DNA of 64,000 bases from Blakeslea trispora (GCA_025331445.1 JAIWNE010000006.1:310001-374000); one strand, 5' to 3'. Shown: positions 23,827-35,621, counted from the first letter of the stretch. Program-made: numbers and translations. The notes: generated by a model not told the origin, from the sequence alone.

Positions 23827-24197
23827 ACTAAGACGAATGTGGGTGGGAAAAGGTGATTGACGTGAGAGATGTGGCAGGCAATTACCCGTTGATCTATGGT
23901 GATAAAGTCGGGTGTTATGAGGATGGAAGGATTGAGGGAAACAATGCCGCAATGTTTTGACCAAATGGCAGAATGAGTGAGGAATTGGGTGTTGAGCATA
24001 GATTGGGTTGAAGGTAAGTCGGCGGTGGTTTCCTGAAAGCATAAAACATCATAGCGAAGATCGCGAAGGAATCGTATAAAATGTGAGCGTTGTTGAGAGT
24101 CACTAAGTTTGGCTAAGCTACGACAGTTAAGGGAACCTATTCGAAGAGCGCTAGTAGTACTGGAAGGAGAGAAGGAATTAGTATCATAATGGGGCAT
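23799..24197 (-). pseudogene. LINE ORF2, endonuclease N-part
   Basis: Opens with ATG at 24197, 31 nt after the ORF1 stop. LRIGSLNCRSLAKLS and DVLCFQETTADLPS are the first two APE-like catalytic blocks (Asn and Glu). The frame enters the solo LTR at TFVLV and terminates within it at 23799; the endonuclease frame picks up again beyond the LTR at TYAPAQ. Confidence 0.88.
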
Positions 24198-24228
24198 AGG
24201 AAAAGTTTAAGGAGTGAAAGGGCTCTTT

Positions 24229-24865
24229 TTAGTTAGTGGGGGCTGAGGTCGAGCCATCAGCTAGGTTGGAGTCTGTGGAGTCTAGTTGCATGGCTGAGGA
24301 GTCGGCAGCTGGAGGTTGAGAGGAGGGGCGAACGGTCTGAAGAATCTGCAAAAATTGTTCCTCTGTAATCCACTCTTGCTTGCGGAAAGAGCGGGCAATG
24401 GAAATCTTGCGTTGGGCGACGGGAACACGAAGGGCGATGTTGACTAGGCGGTTTTGGTGTATCTCGATGGCTGTGGCCGTGCGTTGAGATTCAGTATAGT
24501 CGGCATATTTGGGGTCACGGAGGAGGCTGGGCGAAGTAGGATCAAAATCCGAGACAAGTTCGATCTGGTGAAGACGGAGAAGGTTGGATGCTTCCTCAAG
24601 GTAATCATTGTGAACAAGGATAGACATGATGTTGTTCGTAGGGTAGTGGATGTCTAGCAGTCTGGAGCTTTGGAGGCGGAGGGTGCGAAGTTTTTCTCGC
24701 ATGTTAAAGATAGGCTCCTTGCTGCGACAAGGAAGGTGGATGAAGCTGAAACCTTGAGACTCGGATACGGGAAGGAAGGTACGTGCCGCAGCATCTCTAC
24801 GGGCAGGAGTGGAACGGACAGGGCGAGGAAGACGGGGAGCAGGAGGGCGTTGGTTGGAGGGCTTG
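24229..24865 (-). pseudogene. LINE ORF1, 5'-truncated gag-like protein
   Basis: Open from the 5' insertion junction to TAA at 24229. It contains FSFIHLPCRSKEPIFN, MREKLRTLRLQSSRLL and DIHYPTNNIMSILVHNDYL, similar to ORF1 proteins I associate with zygomycete LINEs. No start codon remains at the truncated end, and no zinc knuckle was seen in the surviving part. A downstream Met at 24702 is internal and should not be taken as the start. Confidence 0.75.
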
Positions 24866-24879
24866 CAGAAAAAAAATAC
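24866..24879. repeat. LINE target-site duplication, 5' side
   Basis: CAGAAAAAAAATAC, identical to 19617-19630. It defines the 5' junction of the truncated LINE. Confidence 0.85.
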
Positions 24880-25407
24880 GTATCACACCCAAGGACTTTT
24901 TTCCTAAATTATAAAACCCAATTCGGAACAAGCGACTAAACCATATATAGTAACCAGTTGCCAGATTTTTATGACCATATATGGAACGCAGTCTGCCATG
25001 AAGGATTTTCCATATAATAGAGATATCCTATGGGTCACATGCTGTACAACATTTTTTGCTACTCCTTTTTATTTTCTGGCTATATGCAAAACGACTGGTT
25101 ACTGCGAAAAAGATTAAACCAAAAAAAGGGAATGTAATACTCTATCTTGCTTTAATCAAGAAGCCATCCTGCTTTAATCAAGGCAGATGCCTTACTTGTG
25201 ATAAATTTATAATAGAATATTTAAGGAACTGCTTCGCTTTCTCCCTCTCTACATTTTTCTTTATTACTTACAGCACACAGAGTGCTTGAAGCATCAATAA
25301 GAAACAAAGTTGGCGGATTATAGCAGCTATATTTGTAGCACAAACATCGACCATATGGTGATTATATAAGTAAGCATGAATGTATTACATGCTCTGGTCT
25401 AGACAGG
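24880..25407. other. spacer between LINE and right inverted repeat
   Basis: AT-rich, no supported gene. CATATATAGTAACCAG and CATATATGGAACGC are similar short segments 45 bp apart; no clear meaning. Confidence 0.45.
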
Positions 25408-25562
25408 AGAGACAAAAAGAAGGAAAACAAAAGAGCATGCAAAAAAAGGCGATGATAGCAAGAGAGATTCAAATACAAAGGTGTTGGTATGATGCTCATT
25501 CTCGCAATCCGCAAATGGACAAGGCCTCTAGATATTTATGTGGAAGTCTATACTTTCCTTCA
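25408..25562 (+). repeat. 155-bp inverted repeat, right arm
   Basis: Inverted copy of 18332-18486 with one mismatch (A/C near 25450). It ends 165 bp before the start codon of the next gene and so lies in or next to that gene's promoter. Confidence 0.85.
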
Positions 25563-25727
25563 CATTGTCTAAAACGAAACGTTTATTCTTTTGTGCTTTC
25601 GGAATTGTTCCGTGTGTTTTGTCCATGTAGAAAGAGTCAACGCTATATGTAACGGTCACTCAAGTACTTGAACTGTTCCCTTTTCACTTTGCCTTTCTTC
25701 TTCCTCTTCCTTATCTCGTTACTCAAA

Positions 25728-27720
25728 ATGTCTATTGATACAAGCTATTCAGAACCATTATGCTCAACCACTCCCGCAATTAGCGAAATTGACGGCGATG
25801 TTTATGCCAGCAAGTAGCAAGAGAAAAAAAAGACATACATATTAGCAAATCTAACAGACCTTTTATAGGAATACTATCATTCATGAATGACAGCTCTGAC
25901 GAACTGAGAAGCCTATGTAATTTTTTTGCTCAAAACAAGCATTTCTGTTTTGAGAAGACGGGTTCGGATGATTTGAAGAGCTTTTGGTCTTATGCTTTCA
26001 ATGAAGTAGCTAGAGCCAATGAGATAACTGTAAGCATGCCCCCATGTACTTCACATGTATACATTTTAAACGTCTCTTTTGTTAGGTCAAAGACATTCAG
26101 CCAAACTGGTCTCAAGCCAAGAGCCAGTATATAAAGGTGAGAGGGCATCTGTATACAAGTTTTTTTTTCTCTCTAACGTTATACTAACATTGGAGAATTT
26201 AGTTCCTCTGGGAAATCATGGCTGCTGCCAAGTCACCCTCCTGCAGCAACTCTTTGGTGACTTTTACACCTTCTACTTCTTCTACCACGGCTTCCTGTTT
26301 TCTCCCTCTGACTCCATCTTGCCGACAAGATATCATGGACAAGTTCAGTGCTATGAATCAGGAAAAGAAATGGTGTATTGCTGAAGACGTTTACCTCGAA
26401 GACATTGTCTTCAAAATAGGTCAAGCAAAGGAAAGAGAAGAGTAAGTATGGCTTTTTTCTTATCTATCTCCGCAACTTTATAGAGCAATTTCTTAACAGA
26501 GAGCTTTAGCATTTGTCACTCTTTCATTGTTGATATGAATGACCTGTGCTACAAGACGCACTTGTCAATCTCTCAAATCAAGAGCGTAGCAGCTCATGGC
26601 CTGTCTCCTTTGCCTTCTATAAGCGATGCATTGAAGAAAGCAATGGATGATTTAAAAAATCAGGTAAGTTTGTATATCTCTTGGTTAGATCCAAAGTTAT
26701 GACCCTTTATTTACTTGTTATCATAAGTCATCTGAAGAGGTTCTTGGTTTTGCTTTGGACCAGTTGAAGGTCAACAAGAACAATGAAGAAGTATGCACTT
26801 TCTTTTTGAGCTTTATAAACATGTACCAAGTCAAGCAAAGTGGATTTTTCAGCAGATCTGATCTGAGCGAGACCGACATCATGGTGAATGTTTGGAAGAA
26901 TGTTGTAGACATTCAGTTCATGAAATCGAGCAAGTTTGCTTGCTACAGTAGTCGCTCTATTTAAGGGTATTCTCTATTTAAGGGTGGGATTTTCAAGATT
27001 TTTGGCTACCCAGAGATCACGTCTCTCAGCTCAGCAACAAGAAAGCAAGAGCACAGAAAGCAGACCGAACAACGCAAGAAGATGGGAAGAAGGTCAGACT
27101 TGTTGGTGAGAAAAGGTGATGCCGAGTTCTTGTATGGCGAGGCAAGTCTGAACTCTTCGGACATGGACAAGAAGAGTTTATATGATTCAAATATCAAGAC
27201 CAAGAAGGCATTGAAAGACATGTTGCATTGCCTCTGCCAGAAAGTTGAGCCCGACACCATACCCAGATTAAGAACCGTAGGGCTTCAATTTAGCAGTAAG
27301 TTCCATTTGTTGTTGTTGTTGTTGTTGCTAAAGTACTATGTTAACCTTTTTTTTTCACCAGGATTTAATCTGGAGGCATACTATATGGATATGCCTAAGG
27401 GTTACTGTGCTCGTGTCACCAAGACGTCCACAATCTGTTTCGATGAAGATGAGTTTGTTGACACTTTCGTCAAATGGTTCTTGCTGGTAAAGAAAGCTTT
27501 GGTATGTCGCTTTGCTCATGGAAATACATACATATACTGACGCCTTATTTTATAGTTGGTGTGTGAGGAAACAGCCAAGTTAATTACAGAAAAGAAGAAG
27601 AGAAACGACGACAGTGACTTTGTAATTCCCTATGAAAATGATGAAATGGAATACCCTCTGTGCTTGCCCTCCCCCCCTCATCCTTCATTAAGCCAAAGCA
27701 AAAAGAGACGCTTCAATTGA
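25728..27720 (+). pseudogene. GRRSD-family protein gene with in-frame stop
   Basis: Eight exons join in one frame: 25728-25809, 25869-26029, 26086-26136, 26203-26441, 26504-26663, 26728-27295, 27362-27501, 27556-27720. The first intron must be GC-AG; the others are GT-AG. Exon 6 contains one TAA (26962-26964) next to a 14-bp direct repeat, CTCTATTTAAGGGT, occurring twice 17 bp apart. Apart from that stop the frame is open for about 520 codons. The core KKMGRRSDLLVRKGDAEF, LYGEASL resembles a D...E arrangement of PD-(D/E)XK nuclease folds, but the usual ExK is not present. A basic C-terminus (SKKRRFN) could be a nuclear signal. I believe this is a multicopy Mucoromycota family of unknown function; that comes from memory and was not searched. 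Intact expression would need stop readthrough, an assembly correction or an unseen splice. Confidence 0.7.
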
Positions 27721-27907
27721 TTTGTTTTTTTTTGTTGTTGTTGTAAATATATGTTTATTGTCTTTTGCCTGTTTTTTTTTTAATTATATTATGATGTTTG
27801 CTACGCGCAAAAAATTGAGTTAGATTATTCATGCTCTTACTTTGATTATGACTGGTCTTTTCATTTACCTCTTCAAAGAGAACTATCAGTTTGCCTGATG
27901 CTTGCTC

Positions 27908-28024
<117 letters not shown>

Positions 28025-28492
28025 ACTAGATTATATTTACACTCACAACCATATACATGTTTAATCTTGGTTAAAAGAAAATCAAAACTAATCAGGATTG
28101 AAGCATTTGGAGGTGAGTGTTTATGAAAAGGCTACAAACACTCATCAACAACTTGTGGCTTTTTCACATTAGGAGTAGAGCGAATCGACAAGCGAATAAT
28201 ACAGACATCGATCAATGTCTTGATCCTCTCTTTCAGTATCTCTCTGCTGTCAAATGTAAAAGCGGGAAGACTTCTGCTTCAAGTGTTGAAACTGTATACG
28301 TTTTTTTTGCTTGGTTCAACAGACCGCCCCCTTTTCCAAATGAGTAAAAAAAATGCTTTGCATTTAGAGTAACATCATCTATAAAATGAATCAAAATAAT
28401 CTTTTATTCTGTTGTATCCAGGAATGGCCACGAGGAGGCTCTGTCAATCATTCCCAAAAGGTTGGGAGTTAGAGGAAAGAGAGGGAGCAAGA

Positions 28493-28562
<70 letters not shown>
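28493..28562. repeat. (GA)n microsatellite, 70 bp
   Basis: GA tract with one GGA interruption near 28519, preceded by 50 bp of purine-rich sequence. It is complementary to the (TC)n tract 470 bp away. Confidence 0.97.
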
Positions 28563-28566
<4 letters not shown>

Positions 28567-29030
28567 GAGGCGATAAGTTCAAAAGGGTCCTACAATACCA
28601 AAGAGCTTGTTACTCTTGAGAAAAAGTGAGGAAAAGGGGACATGTTTCCATGCTGAATGGCGAAGCCTTCATGTATCCCTGTTAAGAGGGGAGATTCGCC
28701 ACGTCTTGCCTCTTTGTATCACCCCGCCACCTGAAGTCAGGATCCGAAGCACGGGACAGTGTTGCTACAGCCATTAACAAGGGATGAGTTTTTTTTTTGT
28801 AAGGTAGAGATGGAGAAGGTAAAGTAGGATGGAGAGAGGATAAATACAAAACAGTCAGCGCAATTCGAAAATTTTTTAAGTGCACTCTTTTTCTGTTGGA
28901 GTGCAATCTATTTCCGGAAAAGGTGTACTGTAGCTCTCTTTCATTTCATTTCTCTTTTTTTTTCCCTCTTTTTTATATTTAACAAGAAAATCCTAATACC
29001 AACTTTACATCACTCATAATTATCTGGATT

Positions 29031-30501
29031 ATGAAGCTCTTGTCATTAACTACAATTGTTGCAAGCTTGTTGACAGGCGTACTTGGTAATAACTCAAACT
29101 ACGCGCGTTATGAATTTGGTTTATTGATAGCATGATATATAGCTCGTTCAACAGTCTACATGGTTTCCAACACAGTGCAACCAACAGAACATAAACAACT
29201 TGAAGTATCTTTGGATGATTTCTCCTTGTTCTATAGTGACTTGATGGACAATACACATACAGACCATTCTGCCTTGCGCTTGCAAGACAGCAGCAGAAGC
29301 ATGAACGCTTTTTTACCTCAAACAGAGGACTTGTTTGAAAAGAAGTTGGACGGTAACTTGGTTGTTGTTGTATCTGGTGCTCAAGTGCCTGAAGGTTAGA
29401 TTCCTTTTTTTTTTGTTGAGTCAAAACACATATGGGTCCCAAGGGAAATTGTAGGATGGGATGATACTAACATATTCAATATTAGCCATTTTCACTACTC
29501 AAGATGCTTCTTTTTATGTATCTGACGATGAGCCTGAATCCTATTTCACTATGGCTCAAGAAGTAGCTCATGATATCACCGAAAAGAACAGTGAAGTTGC
29601 TGTTATTTCTTATGATGAACAAGAGGTAATTTTCTGTTCCTTTTGTGTTTCAACTTTTTCTTTTTTTTAAAAAAAAAACTTATTTTGAAACGCGCTTGCT
29701 TGATAGACGGAGATTAGACAAGGCTCTAACGCAGCCAAGGGCTCTCAAAGTGTCAATGATCAAGACGCATTCAATAAGGATTTCGAAACCGAGTTATTCG
29801 ATATTAAGAACGAAGCTGACAAGATGTTGATAAATGAAATGGAAGACTTGAGACAGTTATATGCAACTGGTAGAAAACAGGGATCAATCGATATTCGCAT
29901 TGTCAAGATTAATTCTTTGCAGGTAAGAAAGAAATCTACTGTTTAGTTCTCGTACCTTTTTTTTTTTCTTTTCTTTATAACCTCTCAACATTTGTTTTTT
30001 TTCTCTCAGGCTATTGTTGACACATATGGTATCGAATCTGAGCAATATAAGGAAGCACAACGTATCATCAGTGATCTTATCCAAAACACACTTATTCCAG
30101 ACTTCCAAAGATTATACAGCCGTGGTGTCTCTTCTTTCATTTTGACTCCTGCTATTAAACAGAGTTACAAGCGTAATGCCATCCGTCAATTGATTGCTAC
30201 TGGAAATGAAGAAGTCTGTCACAAGACTCTCTCTGTCTGTAAGAAGAACACTTCTGACTGTAGTGGTAATGGTCACTGTATCAAGATTGAAAAGGACTGT
30301 TTTGCTTGTCAATGTAAATCTACTTCTTACATGGGTGAAGCATGTCAATATGTAAATGCTGTTGGAGACTTCCAGCTGTTGTTTTGGACAAGTGTTCTTT
30401 TGATCGTCATTACTGCTAGTGTAGTTGTCTGTGTCTATCAAAGTGGCAACATTGTTGATGGTGGTATTATCATGACTCAATCTGTTCCTAAGCAAGAATA
30501 A
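29031..30501 (+). CDS. Vps3844/DUF3844-type secretory-pathway membrane protein
   Basis: Type I membrane protein of the fungal DUF3844 family, linked by name to vacuolar protein sorting. Five exons (29031-29085, 29143-29394, 29486-29625, 29707-29922, 30010-30501) give 384 aa in phase. It has an N-terminal signal peptide (MKLLSLTTIVASLLTGVLA), a long lumenal region, then a compact Cys-rich EGF-like module typical of the family: EEVCHKTLSVCKKNTSDC, SGNGHCIK, CFACQCKST and GEACQY. A single transmembrane helix follows (LLFWTSVLLIVITASVVVCV) with a short cytosolic tail. It is convergent with the SANT gene. The family call rests on the Cys pattern and topology; a molecular role is not established. 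Confidence 0.85.
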
Positions 30502-30891
30502 AAGAGAAAGAGAAAAAGTTATTTATGTAAACTTTTTTATTATTTGTTATTATTAAAGCATAATAAGGAAAATTTAATGAAGAAAAAAAAAAGGGGGGGG
30601 GGAGGAGAGCAAAGAGGAGAGATGTGTTACTATAGGAGCTGATGTCTTTTTTTTTTTCTTCTTTTATAAAATGAATATGTATGAAATGTTTATGATTTAC
30701 GCGTATATATATACAGAATTATAGTATGGAATGAAAGGAGATGGAAGGGGAAGTTGTTTAAATGCTAATGGATTATAACTGATGATAAATGCAAAATGAT
30801 GAGAATGGATGCGTAAGTGAAAATAAAGAAGAAAAAAAAATAATGAGCTGGCATAAGAAATGAGATGCTTGTAAACAAAACAATAAGGTGC

Positions 30892-31466
30892 TTAATGAAT
30901 ACGGTCAGTGTATGTGAAAGGTAAAGGAAGCCGTGTTGGTAAGGGGGCTACTAAAACAGGCAATGATTGTTTTGTTGGGGAAGAAGGTGCTGACTGTTTC
31001 TGAAGTGAGTGTTGACGATGAAGAGGAGTAGGAGGATGATGATATGAGCTGGGTGAAGAAGGCAGCCATGAATTAGAGTGAGGTGGAGTGATAGGTGGCG
31101 ATCGCATGTCCGGCAAAGATCTTTTTCGGGATTTACGAATGCCTTGAAGTGTTCTATATCGATTGAAACAAGTGGCACGTTTGCGGTGTGGCAATTGACC
31201 TGATATCTGGCCCCAAGTCAATCCTCTGGCCACACCTTCACAGATGATAGCATCTTCGATATCTGAAAAACGACTTCGAGGCTTTCCGTTGTTATTGATA
31301 CTATTGCTTCTTTTTGATGGGTAGTAAGCTTCTTCATCTTCTTCTGGTGAAAGGGGAGGGGAAGAAAGTTGGCGATTGACAGTAACCGGATTTAACATAT
31401 CAGCGACTAATAAAATTTTCTTTAGCTGATTATTGTTTATAATCTAAAGTCATACTTACTCTTCAT
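30892..31466 (-). CDS. SANT/Myb-like DNA-binding protein
   Basis: Predicted transcription regulator. The domain lies at about residues 40-90: SRFSDIEDAIICEGVARGL, TWGQISGQLPHRKRATCFNRY, with spaced aromatic and hydrophobic residues of a Myb/SANT repeat. A basic stretch (RKSRKRS) follows, then a Pro/Ser/His-rich tail. The main exon is 31406-30892. A 7-nt first exon (31466-31460, ATG AAG A) splices in phase through a 53-nt intron and gives about 173 aa; alternatively translation starts at the ATG at 31398. The single repeat resembles those of many unassigned fungal factors; targets are unknown. Confidence 0.8.
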
Positions 31467-32695
31467 TTTTATATATATATATTTTATTTGATTTCGTTTA
31501 CTCTATTTAAAGTGAGAGAAATGATGTAGTTTGAAAGAAACAAGAATAAGAATAAAAAAAGAGACTTTCGAGACTCTATTTTATTTCATTTTATATGATA
31601 GTGATCCAAGAAAATAAAGGGATTAAGTCAATTTCTGTATTTAGATAAATGTAGATGTGATAAATCAATTGCAGGTTTGACAGCAAAACGTACTTAGGAA
31701 AACGACACAAAGTTTGAATGAATAAATAAAGAAAAACCTAAATCTATACACCATTTTTCAGGAGCATGTAGAGCAGGAGTAAACCCAAAATGATACTGTG
31801 TGCTTAAATGTGTGTGTGTGTGTGTGCATATAGACAGAGATAGATAAATATATGTAGGGTAACTCTATACTTTTTCTTTTTTTTTTTTTTTTATTCAGGT
31901 CCCTATAGAGGTAATGAATTGTTCGGTTTTTGTAATAAAGACTATAGTATATGGATAAAAAAAAAAGAAATCATGTTTAATCGACCACATCATGATGCAG
32001 ACTGTTTCTGTTGTAGAAGATAGTTACAATAGCTTGTCAGTCGAGGAATGTAATAAATGATCCTGTCTTTTATTTATTGAAATCAAAATAGAGAAAATCT
32101 CATCATTCTTTAACTTTTGTTTTATTTGAACCTAAATATCTATTTGCACTAAAAAATGATAATTGCTTAATAAAGAAGTACAAAGATGTCCGTGACACCT
32201 GGTAAGAACAAAGGAAATGAAAGCTCTAGCAGAATTTGAAAACCTTAAGTTTCTTTTTAGTCTATCCCCTAACTGTGTAGAAAGGTAACAAGAGATAGCA
32301 AGTGGAAAAAAAAAGTGTGTGTTCGAAAGATAGGAGAAGGAAGGGAGCGCGCGCTCTATAGAATGTGATATGCACCTCTATTCTTTCATGCACGTACACA
32401 CACACAAATAGATACACTTTGACTTACACTCAGACTCTCATCTAGAGTGTATCTCGTTCTTATTACATTGTTTTCTCTTGTCCCTTCTTTTTTTTTTTGT
32501 TTAATCGTTCTCTCTCTTCACATACACCCTATTAAGATTAAAAAAAAACAAAAACGTTGTCAGCCTAAGCTTGCTTCTCTATTTATCATTACTGTCATTA
32601 AATGTATTTATTTGTGCGTGTGTGTATATATATATATATAAATATGTAAGTATGTGCTGTTCATATGAGATAACAATACAATGTATGAAAACAGT
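31467..32695. other. intergenic, no supported gene
   Basis: AT-rich spacer with a TG repeat near 31808-31825 and a TA repeat near 32627-32640. It should contain the SANT gene promoter. No coding potential supported. Confidence 0.6.
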
Positions 32696-33885
32696 CTATT
32701 CTTCCATAGCATCTTCATCAGATTCAATATCAAGTTCTTCATCCCCCACAATCTCTTCCTCAGGTTCCTCTAGTTGAGCAGGAACAACTTCATTAATAGA
32801 AGCAATCAACTCTTTAGCATGCTCAAACATGGCATCGTCGTCAGATCCCAACATGCTGTATAACTGAAAACAAGGTGTGAAAACTTGTTTCTAATCCATC
32901 TGCTCATTCCTTACCTTGACTGATGTCTCTAAACAGTCTCTTGCATCTGCCCATAATCCAATTTTTTCTTCCTGTGTTCTTTCTTCATCATCACCCAGAC
33001 AGTAGTAAGTCCAGCCATAAAGATACCATAGATCGACTACTTCATCATTCTCCTTTTGTAGATTTTCCAAGACAGTAAAGGCATGCTCAAACATGCCACA
33101 TTCTAGCAGTAATTTGACAAGGGCAAGTCGTGTGTCATAGATGGGTATCATTGGGTCGCCAATTTCTCTATCAATCCATAGCTTCATTGATCTGTTCAAG
33201 GCTGCTGCAGCTTCTTCATTGCGTTGCTGACTTAATCTAACAGAAGCAAGTAACTGATATGTTTCTGCATGGTCTGCATCCACTTGTTGTGCCTGACTCA
33301 AGTACTCTTCACATTTCTGCTCTGCTTCAGGCTCAAAACTAGTCGATTCTCGTTAACTTTGTTTTGTTTCTATTCTAAACATCCAAAAAATGCTTACCAA
33401 CAATCAGTCAGATAGATTTCTGTCATGGAACATAAAGCACTAGAAATCTTGGAGGCAAGTGACTTGGCCTCCTCTGATTCAGCAGACAATTTGTTTCTCT
33501 CGACTACCATCAAGTCAACACCTTTTTGGAAAGCAGCAATAGCTTCCTTTTCTACTGATAACTGACCCAAGTACATGTATTTACTATAGTTTGATTCAGG
33601 TGCAATCTGGATCGACTCTAACAAGTGCTAGCAGAACGCATGAGTCTAACACAATTTTTTTTTTATGGATCTCGGATCGTGATGGTATGGTTGGCCTACC
33701 TTTCTTGCTAATTCAAACTGTTCAAGCTCCAACTCTACTTGTCCGGTTATTTCTAAGAGTTCTGCATTATGTGGCTCAAGCTCCAAAGCACGTTGACAGA
33801 AGGCATAGGCTGCAGGATATTCTAGTTTATCAATATTCTCGATAATTCTTGGTTTTAAATCTTCAACTGTATAGTTAGCAGACAT
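32696..33885 (-). CDS. ACL4: Acl4-like TPR chaperone of ribosomal protein L4
   Basis: Dedicated chaperone that captures newly made uL4 and escorts it to pre-ribosomes. Four exons (33885-33700, 33627-33398, 33338-32915, 32863-32696) give 335 aa in phase. TPR-like helical repeats run through most of the protein: YPAAYAFCQRALELEPHNAE, then SKYMYLGQLSVEKEAIAAFQ, then ADHAETYQLLASVRLSQQRN. Near residue 250 LWYLYGWTYYCLGDDE is characteristic of this family. The C-terminus is strongly acidic (EEPEEEIVGDEELDIESDED), as in yeast Acl4. Assignment to Acl4 rather than a generic TPR protein rests on that layout and is good but not proven. Confidence 0.82.
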
Positions 33886-35621
33886 GGTGTACTCTTTCCT
33901 TTTCTTTTGATATAGTGTGTTTTGAAAAGGGTCAACAGGAATATATATATATATATAGAAAAGAGAGAGAGAGGTTAAGCTGGCTTCTCTTTACCCTTTC
34001 TCGGCTTCTCTCTATTTTTTTTTGTCGCCGAAGTCCTATTTTTTTCTTGTGTCATGATCTTCCAGAATGAAAAAGCGTCACGAAGTAATCAAAAAGCCAC
34101 GCCTGTCAATGCATATCTTAATTTTATACAAATGCCTTGATCTGTAGACACCAAGACACATATTTAGGATTCTTTTTTTTTCTTGGATGAGGAGACTGTA
34201 GTTAGAAAATATCTTAACTATAAAACAAATCTCCACTGAACCAAACAAACCCCAAGTCTTTCTCTAACAAAAAAAAAAGAAATGCAACACTAAGAGAACG
34301 AGGCCTCTAAATGAGTTCCAGAACGTCCTCTTTTTCTTATATATGTTCATTCTGACCATATAAATGTAAATGGAATTTTAACCCTGTAAGGACTGAGCAA
34401 AATGTTTATTTTAATTAAGCGTTCTTTTCATTCTTTTTGATTGGCTGCTATACCGCTTATTATGTAATAATAACAACTTTGGTGCATAAGATTTAAACGT
34501 ATTTTGTTGAAACAAACGGCGATGAACATATAGTTTAAGATTCGGTATGTTCAAACCAGTTTGAAAGAAATGCAGTAGAAGCTAAAAAAGAAATCCCCTT
34601 TTACTTTGGGATAAAAATGTCATGTCAACAGGGGAAGACATCTGCAGTGAGCCAGGAGAAGAAAACAACCAATCATCTAAGAGAAGGTCAAGTAGAACAA
34701 GAAATTCATCAGATAGATCAAAGAAAGACTTTAAGCAACAACAGAGTCTGTTCAGCAAAAAAGAAAAAAAAAGAGATCATCCACTGGCTGTAGTCACTGT
34801 CATTTGTTGTCATGGAAAAAGATGATTTGTCACAGTTGATTATAAGACAAGATTGATGATTAAAGTGTCCCTCTTGCTCAAACTATTTCTATCTGAAATA
34901 TATTCCAACTCTACTCATAGTTCCTGGCTTAGTTTCCTCATTGAATACATTTCATCTTTAGTTCCTCTTCATTTTCCATCAGTCTCTTTGAAGTATCTAG
35001 TAGCTGTTTGAACTCTTGCATTTGTTGTCTTGTAGAGAGGCTCAAGTTTTCAGAAAGCTTTATTCGTAAACAAAAAAAAGAGGTCTGCTTTCTGCTTTTG
35101 TCAAAGATAATGTTGCAAGCATCATTCTCCTTGTTGGCATATACCCTTCATATCCTCATCGATGCTATCATCTTAATGTGCCCTTTTGCCTAATAAAAAA
35201 AAAAGGGAGAGAGACAATCAATAAATTCATTAAACAAGACATTCATCAAGCGAAGGGCTAAATAACAGTTATTGAATAAGCTACATTAGAAGGATTTCGC
35301 TTCTCTTTGATTTTATAGGAGACTTGCTTTATTTTGTATATTCTTGACCAAGCTATCTAGTATCTCAGCTACTTTTATTTTTTCTTAAATCATAAACTAC
35401 TCACTATATTACATCTATAGAGTGACATTTCTTTTCTCTTTATAAAAAAAGTCATTCTTGAGAAATGCTACTCTTATATTGTATACTCTTACACTGAATG
35501 ATCATTTTAGCGCTTAAAATGATGATAAATTTCAAAAAAATAAAGGCTGCAAATAACCCCAGTGAAAAATCATTTTAAAAAAAAGAGAGTTTATTTACAA
35601 TGCAATAGATGTTGTTTTTTT
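33886..35621. other. gene-poor spacer with possible short ORF
   Basis: AT-rich. A 67-codon ORF at 34622-34825, starting MSTGEDICSEPGEENNQSSK and continuing Ser/Arg/Lys-rich, might be an exon of an unrecognised gene but has no supported splice partner. The second copy of a dispersed repeat lies at 35454-35528. Confidence 0.5.
35454..35528 (+). repeat. dispersed 75-bp repeat, copy B
   Basis: Gap-free partner of 7777-7851 on the same strand, equal in length, about 75% identical by hand count. Confidence 0.5.

Larger units (their letters stand above)
19631..24865 (-). mobile_element. 5'-truncated non-LTR retrotransposon (LINE), inactive
   Basis: An element of the APE-endonuclease LINE type lies on the minus strand between perfect 14-bp target duplications. 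Its 3' end is an oligo-A run of 10 next to 19631. Its 5' end lies inside ORF1, which is open right up to the junction without a start codon, the usual result of incomplete reverse transcription. The order is ORF1 fragment, endonuclease, reverse transcriptase, C-terminal Cys/His region. It is inactive for three reasons: 5' truncation, a solo LTR inside the endonuclease, and a TAG at 23066-23068 between endonuclease and reverse transcriptase. GC content and codon use are visibly higher than in the surrounding DNA, which suggests a fairly young insertion. Confidence 0.93.

Noticed and set aside
28680..28790. Possible tRNA because of TTCGGATCC on the minus strand
   Set aside because: No A box, acceptor stem or anticodon arm can be drawn. 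No tRNA, 5S rRNA or snoRNA was recognised anywhere in the window by eye.
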